This document shows, piece by piece, positions 43,987 to 54,041 of a DNA stretch of 64,000 nt (position 1 is the first letter of the stretch; every line of letters starts with the position of its first letter). The notes under the pieces were generated by a model that searched no databases, was not told the DNA's origin, and saw nothing but the letters and a program-made list of their open reading frames with translations. The position numbers and the translations under genes were made by a program. This stretch comes from Lacisediminihabitans changchengi (GTDB taxonomy: Bacteria; Actinomycetota; Actinomycetes; Actinomycetales; Microbacteriaceae), in the NCBI RefSeq assembly GCF_016634425.1, contig NZ_JAEPES010000003.1, positions 434,001 to 498,000 of the forward strand. The letters are read 5' to 3'.

Positions 43987-44912
43987 GATGCCACCGCCGC
44001 CGCGCCAGTCGGACGACCACGCCACCAGTCGGTAGCTCCCATCGGCTTCTTACCGGCCGGATGCACGGTGGTCAGCTCGATCGGATCGGAGGCGGTACCC
44101 ACCAGGAGCACTCCCCCGTCGAGGGCGAAGGCCCCGGGAGCGAGCGGGGCTCGGTCGCGGGCGATGGTGGCCTGGAGCACCTTGAGGCGCTGATCGTCGA
44201 GCATCGTGAACGCTCCCGGTTCGGGCGTGACGCCGCGGATGAGACTGTCGACCGCGATCGCGGGCTGCGCCCAGTCGATCCGGCCGTCGTCGAGGGTGAG
44301 TTTGGGGGCCAGGGTGACCTCACCGACCTGCGGCTCGGGCCGCGCGTCGCCGTCGGCGATCGCATCGATCACCTGCACCAGCAGTTCAGCGCCAGACAGT
44401 GAGAGCGAATCGAGCAGGTGCCCGGCCGTCTCGTGGGCACCGATCGGCTGCCGCAGGTGGCCGTACAGGTCGCCGGCGTCGAGCTCCGGCACCAGCTGGA
44501 AGACGGATGCGCCTGTCGTCTCGTCGCCCGCGATGATGGCACGCTGCACCGGGGCCGCCCCGCGCCAGCGCGGCAACAGCGAGAAATGGAGGTTGATCCA
44601 GCCCAGGCGCGGCATCGACAGCAACGGCTCACGGACGAGTCCGCCGTACGCGACGATCACCCCGAGGTCGGGCTGCAGGGCGGTGAGCTGTTCGGTCGCG
44701 GCACCCGCGAGCCGATTCGCCTTGATGATCGGGAGTGCGAGAGCATCCGCGGCCTCGGCGACAGCGGTCGGGGTTAGCGTGCGCTTGCGCCCCTGCGGCG
44801 AATCCTCACGGGTAAGTACTGCGAGCACGTCGTGGCGGCTGGCGGTGAGGGCCTGCAGACTCGGAACCGCGGCGGACGGACTCCCGGCGAAGACGATCTC
44901 GAGATCAGACAT
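43983..44912 (-). CDS. fmt: Methionyl-tRNA formyltransferase
   Basis: 309 residues. It formylates initiator Met-tRNA with 10-formyl-tetrahydrofolate. The signature is WINLHFSLLPRWRGAAPVQRAI, with the catalytic Asn and His, and the conserved Asp lies in FQLVPELDAGDLY. The N-terminal LEIVFAGSPSAAVPSL is the Rossmann opening. The C-terminal OB-fold domain has RGVTPEPGAFTMLD. It overlaps rsmB and lies about 70 bp downstream of priA's repeat-bearing end. Confidence 0.95.
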   Translation of the reverse strand: MSDLEIVFAGSPSAAVPSLQALTASRHDVLAVLTREDSPQGRKRTLTPTAVAEAADALALPIIKANRLAGAATEQLTALQPDLGVIVAYGGLVREPLLSMPRLGWINLHFSLLPRWRGAAPVQRAIIAGDETTGASVFQLVPELDAGDLYGHLRQPIGAHETAGHLLDSLSLSGAELLVQVIDAIADGDARPEPQVGEVTLAPKLTLDDGRIDWAQPAIAVDSLIRGVTPEPGAFTMLDDQRLKVLQATIARDRAPLAPGAFALDGGVLLVGTASDPIELTTVHPAGKKPMGATDWWRGRPTGAAAVAS

Positions 44913-44977
44913 CGGCGGAGTTCCGGGAGTGGGCGCGGGCGGGCGAAAGGTGCATGGCGTGGTGGATCACAGTCGTT

Positions 44978-45019
44978 TGGTCGAGCTCAGGTGGTCGAAT
45001 TCAGGTGGTCGAACTCATT
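44978..45019. repeat. Three 14-bp tandem repeats across the priA stop
   Basis: TGGTCGAGCTCAGG (44978-44991), TGGTCGAATTCAGG (44992-45005) and TGGTCGAACTCATT (45006-45019) follow each other. The last contains the priA stop region (45015-45017). The units differ at one to three positions. Confidence 0.8.
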
Positions 45020-47042
45020 GTTGGTCGAATGGCTCGGTGTCGTCGAACCGCACCTTAAGTGTAGGAGGCACCGGGCGGGGGGCGGCCGCGGTCACCCGCT
45101 TGCGCCTGCTCGTGGCGTTGCGAATGACCTCTGCTCGCAGAGCGGATGCCACGGCCGCCCCCTCCGCGTAGTCGAATCGTACGATCGCCCGCTCGCCGCC
45201 CGACTCCTTGCCGGGCGTCGGTTGCACTTCCACCGGCCCGAGCACGTCCACCCGCTCGAGCTCGGAGACGATCTCGCTGGCTCGCTGCACGGCGGCGGGG
45301 TCACCCGTGATGGTCGCGACGCGCACGGCGGGCGGAAACCGCAGCCGGCGACGATCGTCGAGCTCTGACCGCGCGTATGCCGCGAGCCGCCAGGTGGTGA
45401 GGGCCGACGCCAAGGCGCCCCCGACCCCGACCAGCACGGTGGGCGCGCCGGGCGCGGCGAGGGCGATGGCATTGGACCACCAGCGCAGGCAGTCTTCGGC
45501 GACGCGCAGGCTCTCGCGGGCGAGCATCCGCTCTCCGTCCAGGAGCAGCACGGCGCGGTAGCCGCCAGCAGCGATCGGTTCGGCTCCGCGGGTAGCGATC
45601 ACCAGGGCGGGCTCGGCGCCCACGTGGAGGATCGGTCGCTCTCCATCCGCGATCAGCACGCGAACGCCAGGGAAGGCTCGGCCGAGGTCTTCGGCGGTGC
45701 GGCCGGCGCCCTGGCCGATGTTGCGCAGGGTGGTGCCTTCGCAGTTGGAGCAGGTCCAGTTCGTGGCCAGTCGGCCGCACCACTGGCAGCCGGGCACCGA
45801 GCGGGAGGACTTCAGTCCGAGCGGGCCCTCGCAGAACTCGCACCGCGCGGACTGCGTGCAGTTGGCGCAGGCGAGCCTCGGCGCATAGCCGGGGCGAGCG
45901 ACCTGCACCAGCACGGGGCCGCGCTCGAGCGCCGCGCGGGCCTCACGCCAGGCGCTGGAGGGGATTCTGGCCTGAGCGGCAAGGCGGTCTTGCGACTGCT
46001 GCTGCGCCGTCGGGATCACCTTGGGCAGGTACGAGCGGATCGGGGACATCGATTCGACCCAGCCGATCTCCACCAGGCGCTCGACATCCGTGCTTCTGGC
46101 GTGACCGAGAAACAGCAGCGCGGCACCCTGCTGCTCCTGCCGCACCAGAGCGGCGTCGCGGGTATGAATGTAGGGGCTGAGCGGCTCAGAGTGCAGCGGG
46201 TCACCGTCATCCCAGATCGCGATGAGCGAGAGACGGGCGGCCGGGGCATAGACGACCGAGCGATTGCCGACGATGACCAGCGGGGTCTCGCCGAGACAGT
46301 CGAGTAGCGCGCGATAGCGATCGGGGTTCGCCTGCTTGGCGTCGAGATGGACAATGCGCTCGGCGGGCAGTACGGCGCGAAGTGCCGCAATGAGCTGGTC
46401 TTGATCTCGATAGTCGGGAACGGCGAGGATGACCGAGCCCGCCTCGAGCGCGCGCGTCGCGGCGGCCGCGAGGGTCGTCGCCCAGTGCCCCACCCACGCG
46501 CCCGGCTGGTCGCCGCTGCGGATCTCGCGGACCAGCGGCAGCGCGTCCATCGCCACACGGCCCCCGGCTGCCACGACGGTGTCGAATCGTGCGGTGTCGT
46601 ATGCGTCGAGTTCTCGGGGCACGATGGGCACCGGCGCCGACGGGGCTTCCCGGGCCAGCCAGGCCTTCTCGACCCGCACCTGGCGCTTCGGGATGGCGAG
46701 GCGCACGACGTCGCTCACACTGCCGGCCGCCCGATCGGCCACCTTGCGCGCCAGCGCCCACACCTCGGGGGTCAGCACCCGCGCCGGGGAGACCACCGCG
46801 TCGAGGTCGCTGAGCGTGCCGGAGTAGTCACCGACCTCCGCCAGCTCCACCAGCAGGCCGTCGGCGATGCGCCCGGCCGAGCGCAGCGGAACTCGCACGC
46901 GAACGCCAGGAACCGCCTCGGCGACGAGAGCGGGGGGGATCCGGTAGTCGAACAGGCGGTCCAGTTGAGGAAGCGGCGAGTCGATGAGCACGCGCGCCAC
47001 GGTCTGACGGCCGGAACCGTCGAGCGCGGGCAGATCGCTCAT
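45015..47042 (-). CDS. priA: Primosomal protein N' (PriA), helicase motifs degenerate
   Basis: 675 residues from the ATG at 47042 (MSDLPALDGSGRQTVARVLI). The N-terminal DNA-binding domain has LDRLFDYRIP, PGVRVRVPLRSAGR and GLLVELAE. The two zinc-binding Cys clusters are intact: CANCTQSARCEFC and, 20 residues later, CQWCGRLATNWTCSNC. The Walker A position reads SGDQPGAW rather than G-x-G-K-T/S, and the DEEH-type box reads IWDDGDPL. ATPase activity is therefore unlikely, as is known for actinobacterial PriA. It probably acts as a structural restart factor. The upstream neighbour is metK and the downstream neighbour fmt, the usual order. Confidence 0.92.
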   Translation of the reverse strand: MSDLPALDGSGRQTVARVLIDSPLPQLDRLFDYRIPPALVAEAVPGVRVRVPLRSAGRIADGLLVELAEVGDYSGTLSDLDAVVSPARVLTPEVWALARKVADRAAGSVSDVVRLAIPKRQVRVEKAWLAREAPSAPVPIVPRELDAYDTARFDTVVAAGGRVAMDALPLVREIRSGDQPGAWVGHWATTLAAAATRALEAGSVILAVPDYRDQDQLIAALRAVLPAERIVHLDAKQANPDRYRALLDCLGETPLVIVGNRSVVYAPAARLSLIAIWDDGDPLHSEPLSPYIHTRDAALVRQEQQGAALLFLGHARSTDVERLVEIGWVESMSPIRSYLPKVIPTAQQQSQDRLAAQARIPSSAWREARAALERGPVLVQVARPGYAPRLACANCTQSARCEFCEGPLGLKSSRSVPGCQWCGRLATNWTCSNCEGTTLRNIGQGAGRTAEDLGRAFPGVRVLIADGERPILHVGAEPALVIATRGAEPIAAGGYRAVLLLDGERMLARESLRVAEDCLRWWSNAIALAAPGAPTVLVGVGGALASALTTWRLAAYARSELDDRRRLRFPPAVRVATITGDPAAVQRASEIVSELERVDVLGPVEVQPTPGKESGGERAIVRFDYAEGAAVASALRAEVIRNATSRRKRVTAAAPRPVPPTLKVRFDDTEPFDQQ

Positions 47043-47058
47043 CGGGATGCTGCCCGAA

Positions 47059-48258
47059 TCAGAGACCGGCGACGCTGCGCAGCGCGTCGACCCGGTCGAG
47101 ACGCTCCCAGGTGAACTCGGGAAGCTCGCGGCCGAAGTGACCGTAGGTGGAGGTCTTGGCGTAGATCGGGCGGAGCAGGTCGAGGTCCCGGATGATCGCG
47201 GCGGGGCGCAGGTCGAAGACATCCCGGATCGCCCCGATGATGGTCTCCTCCGAGACGTGCCCGGTGCCGAATGTCTCCACGTACAGTCCGACCGGCGACG
47301 CGGTGCCGATCGCGTAGGCGACCTGCACCTCGAGGCGGTCGGCGAGACCGGCGGCGACCGCGTTCTTGGCCACCCAACGCATTGCGTACGCGGCAGAGCG
47401 GTCGACCTTCGACGGGTCTTTTCCGCTGAAGGCTCCGCCACCGTGGCGACTCGCGCCACCGTAGGTGTCGACGATGATCTTGCGGCCGGTGAGGCCGGCG
47501 TCTCCCTGCGGTCCGCCGATCTCGAAGCGGCCGGTCGGGTTGATGAGCACGCGGGGATCGACGCTCTCGAGGTCGACGCGATCGAGCACCGGGCGGATCA
47601 CCAGCTCCTCGATCTCGGCGCGCAGCTGCTCGGTGCTGACCCGCGGCGAGTGCTGGGTGGAGAGAACGACGGTGTCCACCGTGCGCGGCACGATTCCGTC
47701 GTAGCCCACCGTCACCTGGGTCTTGCCGTCGGGGCGCAGGTAGTCGACCAGGCCGGTGTTGCGCACCTCGGCGAGGCGCTCGGCCATGCGGTGAGCAAGC
47801 CAGATCGGCACCGGCATGTACTCGGGCGTCTCGGTGGTCGCATAGCCGAACATGATGCCTTGATCGCCAGCGCCCTGCCGGTCGAGCTCATCGATGCTGG
47901 CCTGCTCGCGCGCCTCGAACGCGTCGTCGACGCCCTGGGCAATATCGGGAGATTGTCCGCCGATCGAGATGCTCACGCCGCAGGAACGACCGTCGAACCA
48001 GACGTCGGATGAGTTGTAGCCGATGTTCCAGATGCGCTCGCGCACGATGGTGGGGATGTCGACGTACCCGGTGGTGGTGACCTCGCCGGCGACGTGCACT
48101 AGGCCGGTGGTGACCAACGTCTCCACGGCGACGCGACTGTTCGGGTCGACCTCGAGAAGAGCATCCAAAATGCTGTCGGAGATCTGGTCGCAGATCTTGT
48201 CGGGGTGACCCTCGGTCACCGACTCCGAGGTGAACAGTCGGAAAGGTGCAGTGCTCAT
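47059..48258 (-). CDS. metK: S-adenosylmethionine synthase
   Basis: 399 residues. It makes SAM from methionine and ATP. Signatures: [20 protein letters not shown] at the N-terminus (ATP site), [12 protein letters not shown] (methionine-binding hexapeptide) and [19 protein letters not shown] (P-loop-like). Domain order and length are normal. A CAGGGG ribosome site precedes the ATG. No SAM riboswitch is seen upstream; the 355 bp there hold a coaBC relic. Confidence 0.97.
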   Translation of the reverse strand: MSTAPFRLFTSESVTEGHPDKICDQISDSILDALLEVDPNSRVAVETLVTTGLVHVAGEVTTTGYVDIPTIVRERIWNIGYNSSDVWFDGRSCGVSISIGGQSPDIAQGVDDAFEAREQASIDELDRQGAGDQGIMFGYATTETPEYMPVPIWLAHRMAERLAEVRNTGLVDYLRPDGKTQVTVGYDGIVPRTVDTVVLSTQHSPRVSTEQLRAEIEELVIRPVLDRVDLESVDPRVLINPTGRFEIGGPQGDAGLTGRKIIVDTYGGASRHGGGAFSGKDPSKVDRSAAYAMRWVAKNAVAAGLADRLEVQVAYAIGTASPVGLYVETFGTGHVSEETIIGAIRDVFDLRPAAIIRDLDLLRPIYAKTSTYGHFGRELPEFTWERLDRVDALRSVAGL

Positions 48259-48302
48259 GGGTATCCCCTGGATCGAGTCGTGGAGGCGGCTGCCGGAGGC
48301 TC

Positions 48303-48581
48303 TCAGACGAGCGAGTCCAACAGACGATCGGCCACCGACGCCGTGCTTCCGGAGGCCTCCATCACTATAGCTGCGGCGCTGTCGAGCACCACGATCGTGT
48401 TGCTCTCTGTGGCGAAACCCTCGCTCTAGCCCACCCTGTTGAGGACGAGAGAGTCACAGCCCGTGCGCGCGACGCGCGCTGGTCAGCCGACCAGAACGAG
48501 AAGACGGACGACACCGACGGCGTGATACGCCGCGATGCCGCCCGTCATGCCGACGATGATGTTCAGGCTTCTGACATACAC
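48303..48581 (-). pseudogene. coaBC: Internally deleted remnant of coaBC (phosphopantothenoylcysteine decarboxylase/synthetase)
   Basis: One frame of 93 codons from a GTG at 48581 to TGA at 48303 matches both ends of CoaBC and none of its roughly 300-residue middle. The first part reads SLNIIVGMTGGIAAYH then AVGVVRLLVLVG, the flavoprotein opening of the CoaC domain, and meets TGA at 48483. The frame goes on with [37 protein letters not shown] and ends [11 protein letters not shown], which is the C-terminal end of the CoaB synthetase domain. coaBC sits exactly between rpoZ and metK in many actinobacteria. So an internal deletion of about 0.9-1 kb plus two stops has destroyed it. A functional copy must lie elsewhere, or CoA precursors are salvaged. 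Confidence 0.85.
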
Positions 48582-48613
48582 CGAACCGGTCATCGGGGGT
48601 GAGGCGAGAGGAG

Positions 48614-48880
48614 TTACTCGGCCGGCTCGGCGAGCGGCGTGACGGTGAGCTTGTCCTCGTTGATCTCGTGCATCGCCACGGAGAGCGGCTTGTCTTCGAT
48701 GGTCGAGTCGACCAGCGGTCCGACGTTGTCGAAGAGGCTTCCCTCGTGCAGGTCGGCGTAGTAGTCGTTGATCTGACGGGCCCGCTTGGACGCGAAGATC
48801 ACGAGTGCGTACTTCGAGTCGACCTTCGACAGCAGTTCGTCGATGGGCGGGTCGATGATGCCCTTGGCGCGTTCAACCAT
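48614..48880 (-). CDS. rpoZ: DNA-directed RNA polymerase subunit omega
   Basis: 88 residues from the ATG at 48880, chosen because GGAG lies 7 nt before it and the protein begins [39 protein letters not shown] is the conserved helix that contacts beta'. It helps assemble and stabilise RNA polymerase. The neighbouring mIHF-gmk gene lies 88 bp upstream; the coaBC relic follows downstream. Confidence 0.95.
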   Translation of the reverse strand: MVERAKGIIDPPIDELLSKVDSKYALVIFASKRARQINDYYADLHEGSLFDNVGPLVDSTIEDKPLSVAMHEINEDKLTVTPLAEPAE

Positions 48881-48968
48881 GGTGGTACTCCAAAAATTCA
48901 AATCTGGGGGTGAACGTCAAGTCTACGGCCTCGCGCAAGTTCGCCGGTCATCCGCCCCGGATGATGAC

Positions 48969-49862
48969 TCAGGAGAGCAGGTCGACGACCTCCTGGGCCG
49001 CGCGACTCACCTCGCTATTGATCACCTTGTAGTCGAATTCATCCTGCGCGGCCAGCTCGATCTTGGCCGTCTCGAGCCGACGCGCCTGCTCCACGGAGTC
49101 TTCGGTGCCCCGGCCGATCAGCCGGCGGACGAGTTCTTCCCAGGTCGGGGGCAGCAGAAATACCAGAACGGCCTCCGGCATCGCGCGGCGCACCGAGCGT
49201 GCGCCCTGCAGATCGATCTCGAGCAGCACGCTCTTGCCCTCGGCCAGCGCGGCGTCGATCGGCGGACGCGGAGTGCCGTAGCGGAAGCTGTTGTGCACCG
49301 TCGCGGTCTCGAGCATCTGGCCGGATTCGATCAGCTGGTCGAACTCGTCATCACTGACGAAGAAGTAGTGCACCCCATCGACCTCACCGGGCCGGGCCGT
49401 GCGGGTGGTGGCCGACACCGAGAGGTGAACATCGGGGTAGTTGTCGCGGATGTAAGTGGAGACCGTTCCCTTGCCCACGGCAGTGGGCCCGGCCAGCACG
49501 ACCAACCGTGCCGGCTCCGGCGTCGATCCACGGTGCTCGCGGGCGACCAGCCACTCGAGCAGGCGACGACGCTGACGGATGCCCAGCCCCCCGACCCGCT
49601 TCGACTCGGCGATTTCGAGCTGCTCCATCACCCGCGCCACTCGTGTGGGTCCGAGGCCCGGCATGCTCGTCAGCAGTTCCCGCACCCGAAGGGTCGCCTC
49701 GGGGGCCGTGTGCTCGCCGGTCCAGGCGGCCTCGGCTACCTCGAGGGCGCTGCGCTTGCGATCGTGAATGTCCTGCTTGACTGCCGCTCGCGCACGGCGA
49801 GCGGCCACCGCGGCCTGGGCTGCGGCGACACGGTCGACGTCGGGGGGAGCTACGCGCGGCAT
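48969..49862 (-). CDS. gmk: Fusion of mycobacterial-type integration host factor (mIHF) and guanylate kinase
   Basis: 297 residues in one uninterrupted frame. Residues 1-108 match mIHF: a basic N-terminal helix (RRARAAVKQDIHDRKRSALE), then LLTSMPGLGPTRVARVMEQL and SKRVGGLGIRQRRRLLEW, the helix-two-turn-helix DNA-binding region. Residues 118-297 are guanylate kinase: VVLAGPTAVGKGTVSTYI (P-loop), SVSATTRTARPGEVDGVHYFF (GMP site) and LEIDLQGARSVRRAM. In mycobacteria the two are adjacent separate genes, mihF and gmk. It should phosphorylate GMP and may bind DNA. The start overlaps the pyrF end by 13 nt. Confidence 0.92.
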   Translation of the reverse strand: MPRVAPPDVDRVAAAQAAVAARRARAAVKQDIHDRKRSALEVAEAAWTGEHTAPEATLRVRELLTSMPGLGPTRVARVMEQLEIAESKRVGGLGIRQRRRLLEWLVAREHRGSTPEPARLVVLAGPTAVGKGTVSTYIRDNYPDVHLSVSATTRTARPGEVDGVHYFFVSDDEFDQLIESGQMLETATVHNSFRYGTPRPPIDAALAEGKSVLLEIDLQGARSVRRAMPEAVLVFLLPPTWEELVRRLIGRGTEDSVEQARRLETAKIELAAQDEFDYKVINSEVSRAAQEVVDLLS

Positions 49863-50740
49863 GCCCGCACCTCCGCAGCCTGGGCCGCCACGGCCTCCGC
49901 GACGCCATCGGGACCGGCATGCAGGATGCTGCGGGATGCGGCAACGACGGTCGACCCGACCGCGGCACCATAGATCCGGCCGAGATCGGAGAAGCTCGCA
50001 CCCTGGTGCCCGAAGCCCGGCGCGAGAACGGGTGTGGCCGCAACACCCGAGAGACTGTCGAGATCGATGGCGTAGTCGGCGAAATCCACGGTCGCACCGA
50101 GCACCAGACCGACAGACCCCATCACGCGCTCAGCGCCCTGTGCTCGATTCCACTCCACCACGTCACTGACGATACTGGACGCAACGGTCTGTCCGCCTCC
50201 CAGCCGTGCCGTCTGGAGTGAGCGAGCCTCGGGGTTCGACGTCGCCGCCAGCACGAATAGGCCCTTGCCGGTGGCTTCGGCGAGCTCCATCGGAGCCTGG
50301 ATCGAGCCGACGCCCATGTAGGCACTGATGGTCATCGCATCGGCCTCCAGCGGGCTTCCTGGCGTGAGCCAGGCCTGACCGTAGGCTTCGACGCTGGTTC
50401 CCAGGTCGCCGCGCTTGGCGTCGGCGATCACGAGAAGGCCGGAATGACGGGCCGCGGCGATCACGTCTTCGAGGGCGGAGAACCCTGCAGCGCCGTGACG
50501 CTCGAAGAAGGCAACCTGCGGCTTGATGATCCCGGCGTCGCCGTCGACCGTGGCGGCCACGACGGAGAGTCCGAACTCACGGAGCCCCGCTGCGGTATCG
50601 GGAAGCCCCCACTGCTCGAGCAGATACGGGTGCGGATCGATGCCGACGCAGAGCTGACCGAGACGATCAAAGACCTTGGTCAGCCGTTCACCGAACCCGC
50701 GGATTGGTGCCGCGGAATGTGGCGACGCGGAATCAGCCAA
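49850..50740 (-). CDS. pyrF: Orotidine 5'-phosphate decarboxylase
   Basis: About 296 residues, the long subfamily 2 form. It converts OMP to UMP. The catalytic block is [37 protein letters not shown] opens the barrel, and [17 protein letters not shown] lies near the C-terminus. The start is uncertain: TTG at 50740 overlaps the carB stop by 8 nt, while a GTG at 50764 adds eight residues that lie within carB coding sequence. I prefer the TTG. It is the last pyrimidine gene of the operon. Confidence 0.9.
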   Translation of the reverse strand: MADSASPHSAAPIRGFGERLTKVFDRLGQLCVGIDPHPYLLEQWGLPDTAAGLREFGLSVVAATVDGDAGIIKPQVAFFERHGAAGFSALEDVIAAARHSGLLVIADAKRGDLGTSVEAYGQAWLTPGSPLEADAMTISAYMGVGSIQAPMELAEATGKGLFVLAATSNPEARSLQTARLGGGQTVASSIVSDVVEWNRAQGAERVMGSVGLVLGATVDFADYAIDLDSLSGVAATPVLAPGFGHQGASFSDLGRIYGAAVGSTVVAASRSILHAGPDGVAEAVAAQAAEVRACRA

Positions 50741-53700
50741 CGAGCACCGCCAGTCGCTCGGCACGCTCGAGCGCGTAGTCCTGGAGCGACTTCACGTCGA
50801 AACTGTTCGCGGTCGCCTCGATCGACGCCACGGCGGCGCCGAGCTGAGCGATGGTGGTGAACAGCGGCAGGTCCGCAGCGACCGCCGCGGCGCGGATCTC
50901 ATAGCCGTCCGCGCGGGCGGCTCGTCCGCTCGGCGTGTTGATCACGATGTCGACCTCGCCGCGGTTGATCAGGTCGACGATCGAGGGCTCCCCCGCCAGC
51001 GTCGCCTCGCCCTGGTCGTACTTGCGCACGACGGTGGCGGTGATGCCGTTGCGGCTGAGTACCTCCGCGGTGCCGATGGTGCCGAGGATCTCGAAGCCGA
51101 GCTGCTGCAGGCGCAGTACCGGAAGGATGATCGCGCGCTTGTCGCGATCGGCGACCGACACGAACACCGATCCGCTGGTCGGCAGCCCGCCGTACGCGGC
51201 TTCCTGGCTCTTGGCGAAGGCGGTCGGGAAGTTCGCATCGATTCCCATCACCTCTCCGGTTGACCGCATCTCCGGCCCGAGCACTGAGTCGACGATCAGC
51301 CCGTCCTTGGTGCGGAAGCGCTTGAACGGCAGCACCGCTTCCTTCACGGCGACCGGCGAGTCCATCGGCACGATCGAGCCGTCGGCTTCGGGCAGCATCC
51401 CGCTCTCGACGAGGGAACGGATGCTCTCCCCCACCATGATCAGCGAGGCGGCCTTCGCGATCGGCAGCCCGAGTGCCTTCGCCACGAACGGGACCGTGCG
51501 GGAGGCCCGGGGGTTCGCTTCGAGCACATAGAGCACCCCGGCGCCGATCGCGAACTGCACGTTGATCAGACCGCGCACGCCGACGCCCTCGGCGATGGCG
51601 CGGGTGGCCTCGACGACCCGGGCGATCTGCTCGCGGCCGAGGGTCACCGGCGGAAGGGTGCAACTCGAGTCACCGGAGTGGATTCCGGCCTCCTCGATGT
51701 GCTCCATCACGCCGCCGACGTAGAGCTCGGTGCCGTCGTAGAGCGCGTCGATGTCGATCTCGATGGCGTCATCCAGGAAGCGGTCGACCAGCAACGGGTG
51801 CTCTGCACCGACGATTCCCTGGTCGGCGACCCGCACGAAGTAGTCGTCGAGCGACGGGCTGTCGTAGACGATCTCCATGCCGCGGCCACCGAGCACGTAC
51901 GACGGACGAACGAGCACCGGGTAGCCGATCTCCTCCGCGACCGCGACGGCACCCTCGTAGTCGAAAGCCGTGCCGTTGCGCGGTGCGACCAGCCCCGCGG
52001 CATCCAGAATCCCCTGGAACAGCCCGCGCTCTTCGGCCAGGTCGATCGCCTCGGGCGTGGTGCCGAGGATGGTGACGCCGGCGGCCTTGAGACCCTTGGC
52101 GAGACCGAGGGCGGTCTGACCGCCGAGTTGCACGACGACGCCCACGAGCTCGCCGCTCTGGCTCTCCGCGTGGATGACCTCGAGCACGTCTTCGAGAGTG
52201 AGCGGCTCGAAGTACAGGCGGTCACTGGTGTCGTAGTCGGTAGAGACCGTCTCGGGATTGCAGTTGATCATGATCGTCTCGTAGCCCGCCTCGGAGAGCG
52301 CAAAGCTCGCCTGCACGCAGGAGTAGTCGAACTCGACTCCCTGGCCGATGCGGTTCGGGCCGGAGCCGAGGATGACGACCTTGCGGCGGTCGCTCGGCCG
52401 CACCTCGGACTCGAGGTCGTAGCTCGAGTAGTGGTACGGGGTCAGCGCCGGGAACTCGCCGGCGCAGGTGTCGACGGTCTTGAACACCGGACGCACACCG
52501 TGCGAATGACGGATGCTGCGCACCTCCGCCTCGTCGATCCCCCGGAGTTCCGCGATCTGTACGTCGCTGAAGCCGTGGTCTTTCGCCAGCCGCAGGATGC
52601 GCTCGTCGAGCTCGTGGAAGGATCCGATCTCCTCGGCGACCTCGTTGATCAGCACGATCTGGTCGATGAACCACGGATCGATCTTGGTCGACTCGAAGAC
52701 CTCCTCGATCGTCGCGCCGGCCCGCAGCGCCTGCTGCACGGTGACGATGCGGCCGTCGGTGGGCACGGAGGCCTTGGCCAGCAGCGCGGCCTTGTCGCCG
52801 GGCACGCCGTTCCAGTGGAAGCTGGAGCCGCGCTTCTCGAGCGAGCGCAGCGCCTTCTGCAAAGCGGTCGAGTAGTTGCGGCCGATCGCCATGGCCTCGC
52901 CGACCGACTTCATGGTGGTGGTCAGCGTGGCATCCGCCGCCGGGAACTTCTCGAAGGCAAAGCGCGGCACCTTCACGACGACGTAGTCGAGGGTCGGCTC
53001 GAAGCTTGCCGGGGTCACCTTGGTGATGTCGTTCGGGATCTCGTCGAGGCGGTAACCGATGGCGAGTTTGGCGGCGATCTTCGCGATCGGGAAGCCGGTG
53101 GCCTTCGATGCCAGCGCCGACGAGCGGGACACGCGCGGGTTCATCTCGATGACGATGACGCGGCCGTTCGACGGGTCGATGGCGAACTGGATGTTGCAGC
53201 CGCCGGTGTCGACGCCGACCGCGCGGATGATGTCGATGCCGATGTCGCGCAGGTTCTGGTACTCGCGGTCGGTGAGGGTGAGCGCCGGGGCGACTGTGAT
53301 CGAGTCGCCGGTGTGCACGCCGACCGGGTCGACGTTCTCGATCGAGCAGACGACGACCGTGTTATCAGCGGTGTCGCGCATCAGCTCGAGCTCGTACTCC
53401 TTCCAGCCGAGGATCGACTCCTCGAGCAGAACCTCCGTCGTCGGGCTCTGGTGAAGACCGTCGGTGACGATCCGGATGAGCTCCTCCGGCGTATAGGCGA
53501 AGCCCGAGCCGAGGCCACCCATGGTGAACGACGGGCGCACGACCAGCGGATACCCGAGGTCTGCGGCGAAGCCGACCGCCTCTTCGACGGTGTGGGCGAT
53601 GTGGGAGCGGGCGACATCCGCGCCGGCGTCCAGCACCAGCTGCTTGAAGATCTGGCGGTCCTCGCCCTTGTTGATCGCCTCGAAGTTGGCGCCGATCAGC

Positions 53701-54041
53701 TCGACGTCGTACTTCTCCAGGATGCCGTGGTGGTGCAGCTGGATGGCCGCGTTCAGAGCGGTCTGGCCGCCGAGAGTCGGCAGGATGGCATCCGGCTTCT
53801 CCTTGGCGATGATGGTCTCGATGACCTCCCAGGTGATCGGCTCGACGTAGGTGGCGTCGGCGAAGTCGGGGTCGGTCATGATCGTCGCCGGGTTCGAGTT
53901 GATCAGGATGACCCGGATGCCTTCTTCACGCAGGGCGCGGCAGGCCTGGGTTCCCGAGTAGTCGAACTCCGCGGCCTGACCGATCACGATCGGGCCGGAG
54001 CCGATGACGAGGACGGAGTGGATGTCGTCGCGCTTGGGCAT
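50733..54041 (-). CDS. carB: Carbamoyl phosphate synthase large subunit
   Basis: 1102 residues with two homologous ATP-grasp halves. The first half begins [21 protein letters not shown] and has [24 protein letters not shown] and [14 protein letters not shown]. The second begins [20 protein letters not shown], with [26 protein letters not shown]. The C-terminal allosteric domain (from about residue 950) has [13 protein letters not shown] and [17 protein letters not shown], the UMP/ornithine-binding region. It uses ammonia from CarA, bicarbonate and two ATP. The N-terminal Met overlaps the carA stop by 1 nt. Confidence 0.98.
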   Translation of the reverse strand: MPKRDDIHSVLVIGSGPIVIGQAAEFDYSGTQACRALREEGIRVILINSNPATIMTDPDFADATYVEPITWEVIETIIAKEKPDAILPTLGGQTALNAAIQLHHHGILEKYDVELIGANFEAINKGEDRQIFKQLVLDAGADVARSHIAHTVEEAVGFAADLGYPLVVRPSFTMGGLGSGFAYTPEELIRIVTDGLHQSPTTEVLLEESILGWKEYELELMRDTADNTVVVCSIENVDPVGVHTGDSITVAPALTLTDREYQNLRDIGIDIIRAVGVDTGGCNIQFAIDPSNGRVIVIEMNPRVSRSSALASKATGFPIAKIAAKLAIGYRLDEIPNDITKVTPASFEPTLDYVVVKVPRFAFEKFPAADATLTTTMKSVGEAMAIGRNYSTALQKALRSLEKRGSSFHWNGVPGDKAALLAKASVPTDGRIVTVQQALRAGATIEEVFESTKIDPWFIDQIVLINEVAEEIGSFHELDERILRLAKDHGFSDVQIAELRGIDEAEVRSIRHSHGVRPVFKTVDTCAGEFPALTPYHYSSYDLESEVRPSDRRKVVILGSGPNRIGQGVEFDYSCVQASFALSEAGYETIMINCNPETVSTDYDTSDRLYFEPLTLEDVLEVIHAESQSGELVGVVVQLGGQTALGLAKGLKAAGVTILGTTPEAIDLAEERGLFQGILDAAGLVAPRNGTAFDYEGAVAVAEEIGYPVLVRPSYVLGGRGMEIVYDSPSLDDYFVRVADQGIVGAEHPLLVDRFLDDAIEIDIDALYDGTELYVGGVMEHIEEAGIHSGDSSCTLPPVTLGREQIARVVEATRAIAEGVGVRGLINVQFAIGAGVLYVLEANPRASRTVPFVAKALGLPIAKAASLIMVGESIRSLVESGMLPEADGSIVPMDSPVAVKEAVLPFKRFRTKDGLIVDSVLGPEMRSTGEVMGIDANFPTAFAKSQEAAYGGLPTSGSVFVSVADRDKRAIILPVLRLQQLGFEILGTIGTAEVLSRNGITATVVRKYDQGEATLAGEPSIVDLINRGEVDIVINTPSGRAARADGYEIRAAAVAADLPLFTTIAQLGAAVASIEATANSFDVKSLQDYALERAERLAVLVG

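Noticed and set aside
48259-48613. SAM riboswitch or other leader upstream of metK
   Set aside because: The segment is explained by the coaBC remnant, and no conserved SAM-aptamer pattern was seen.
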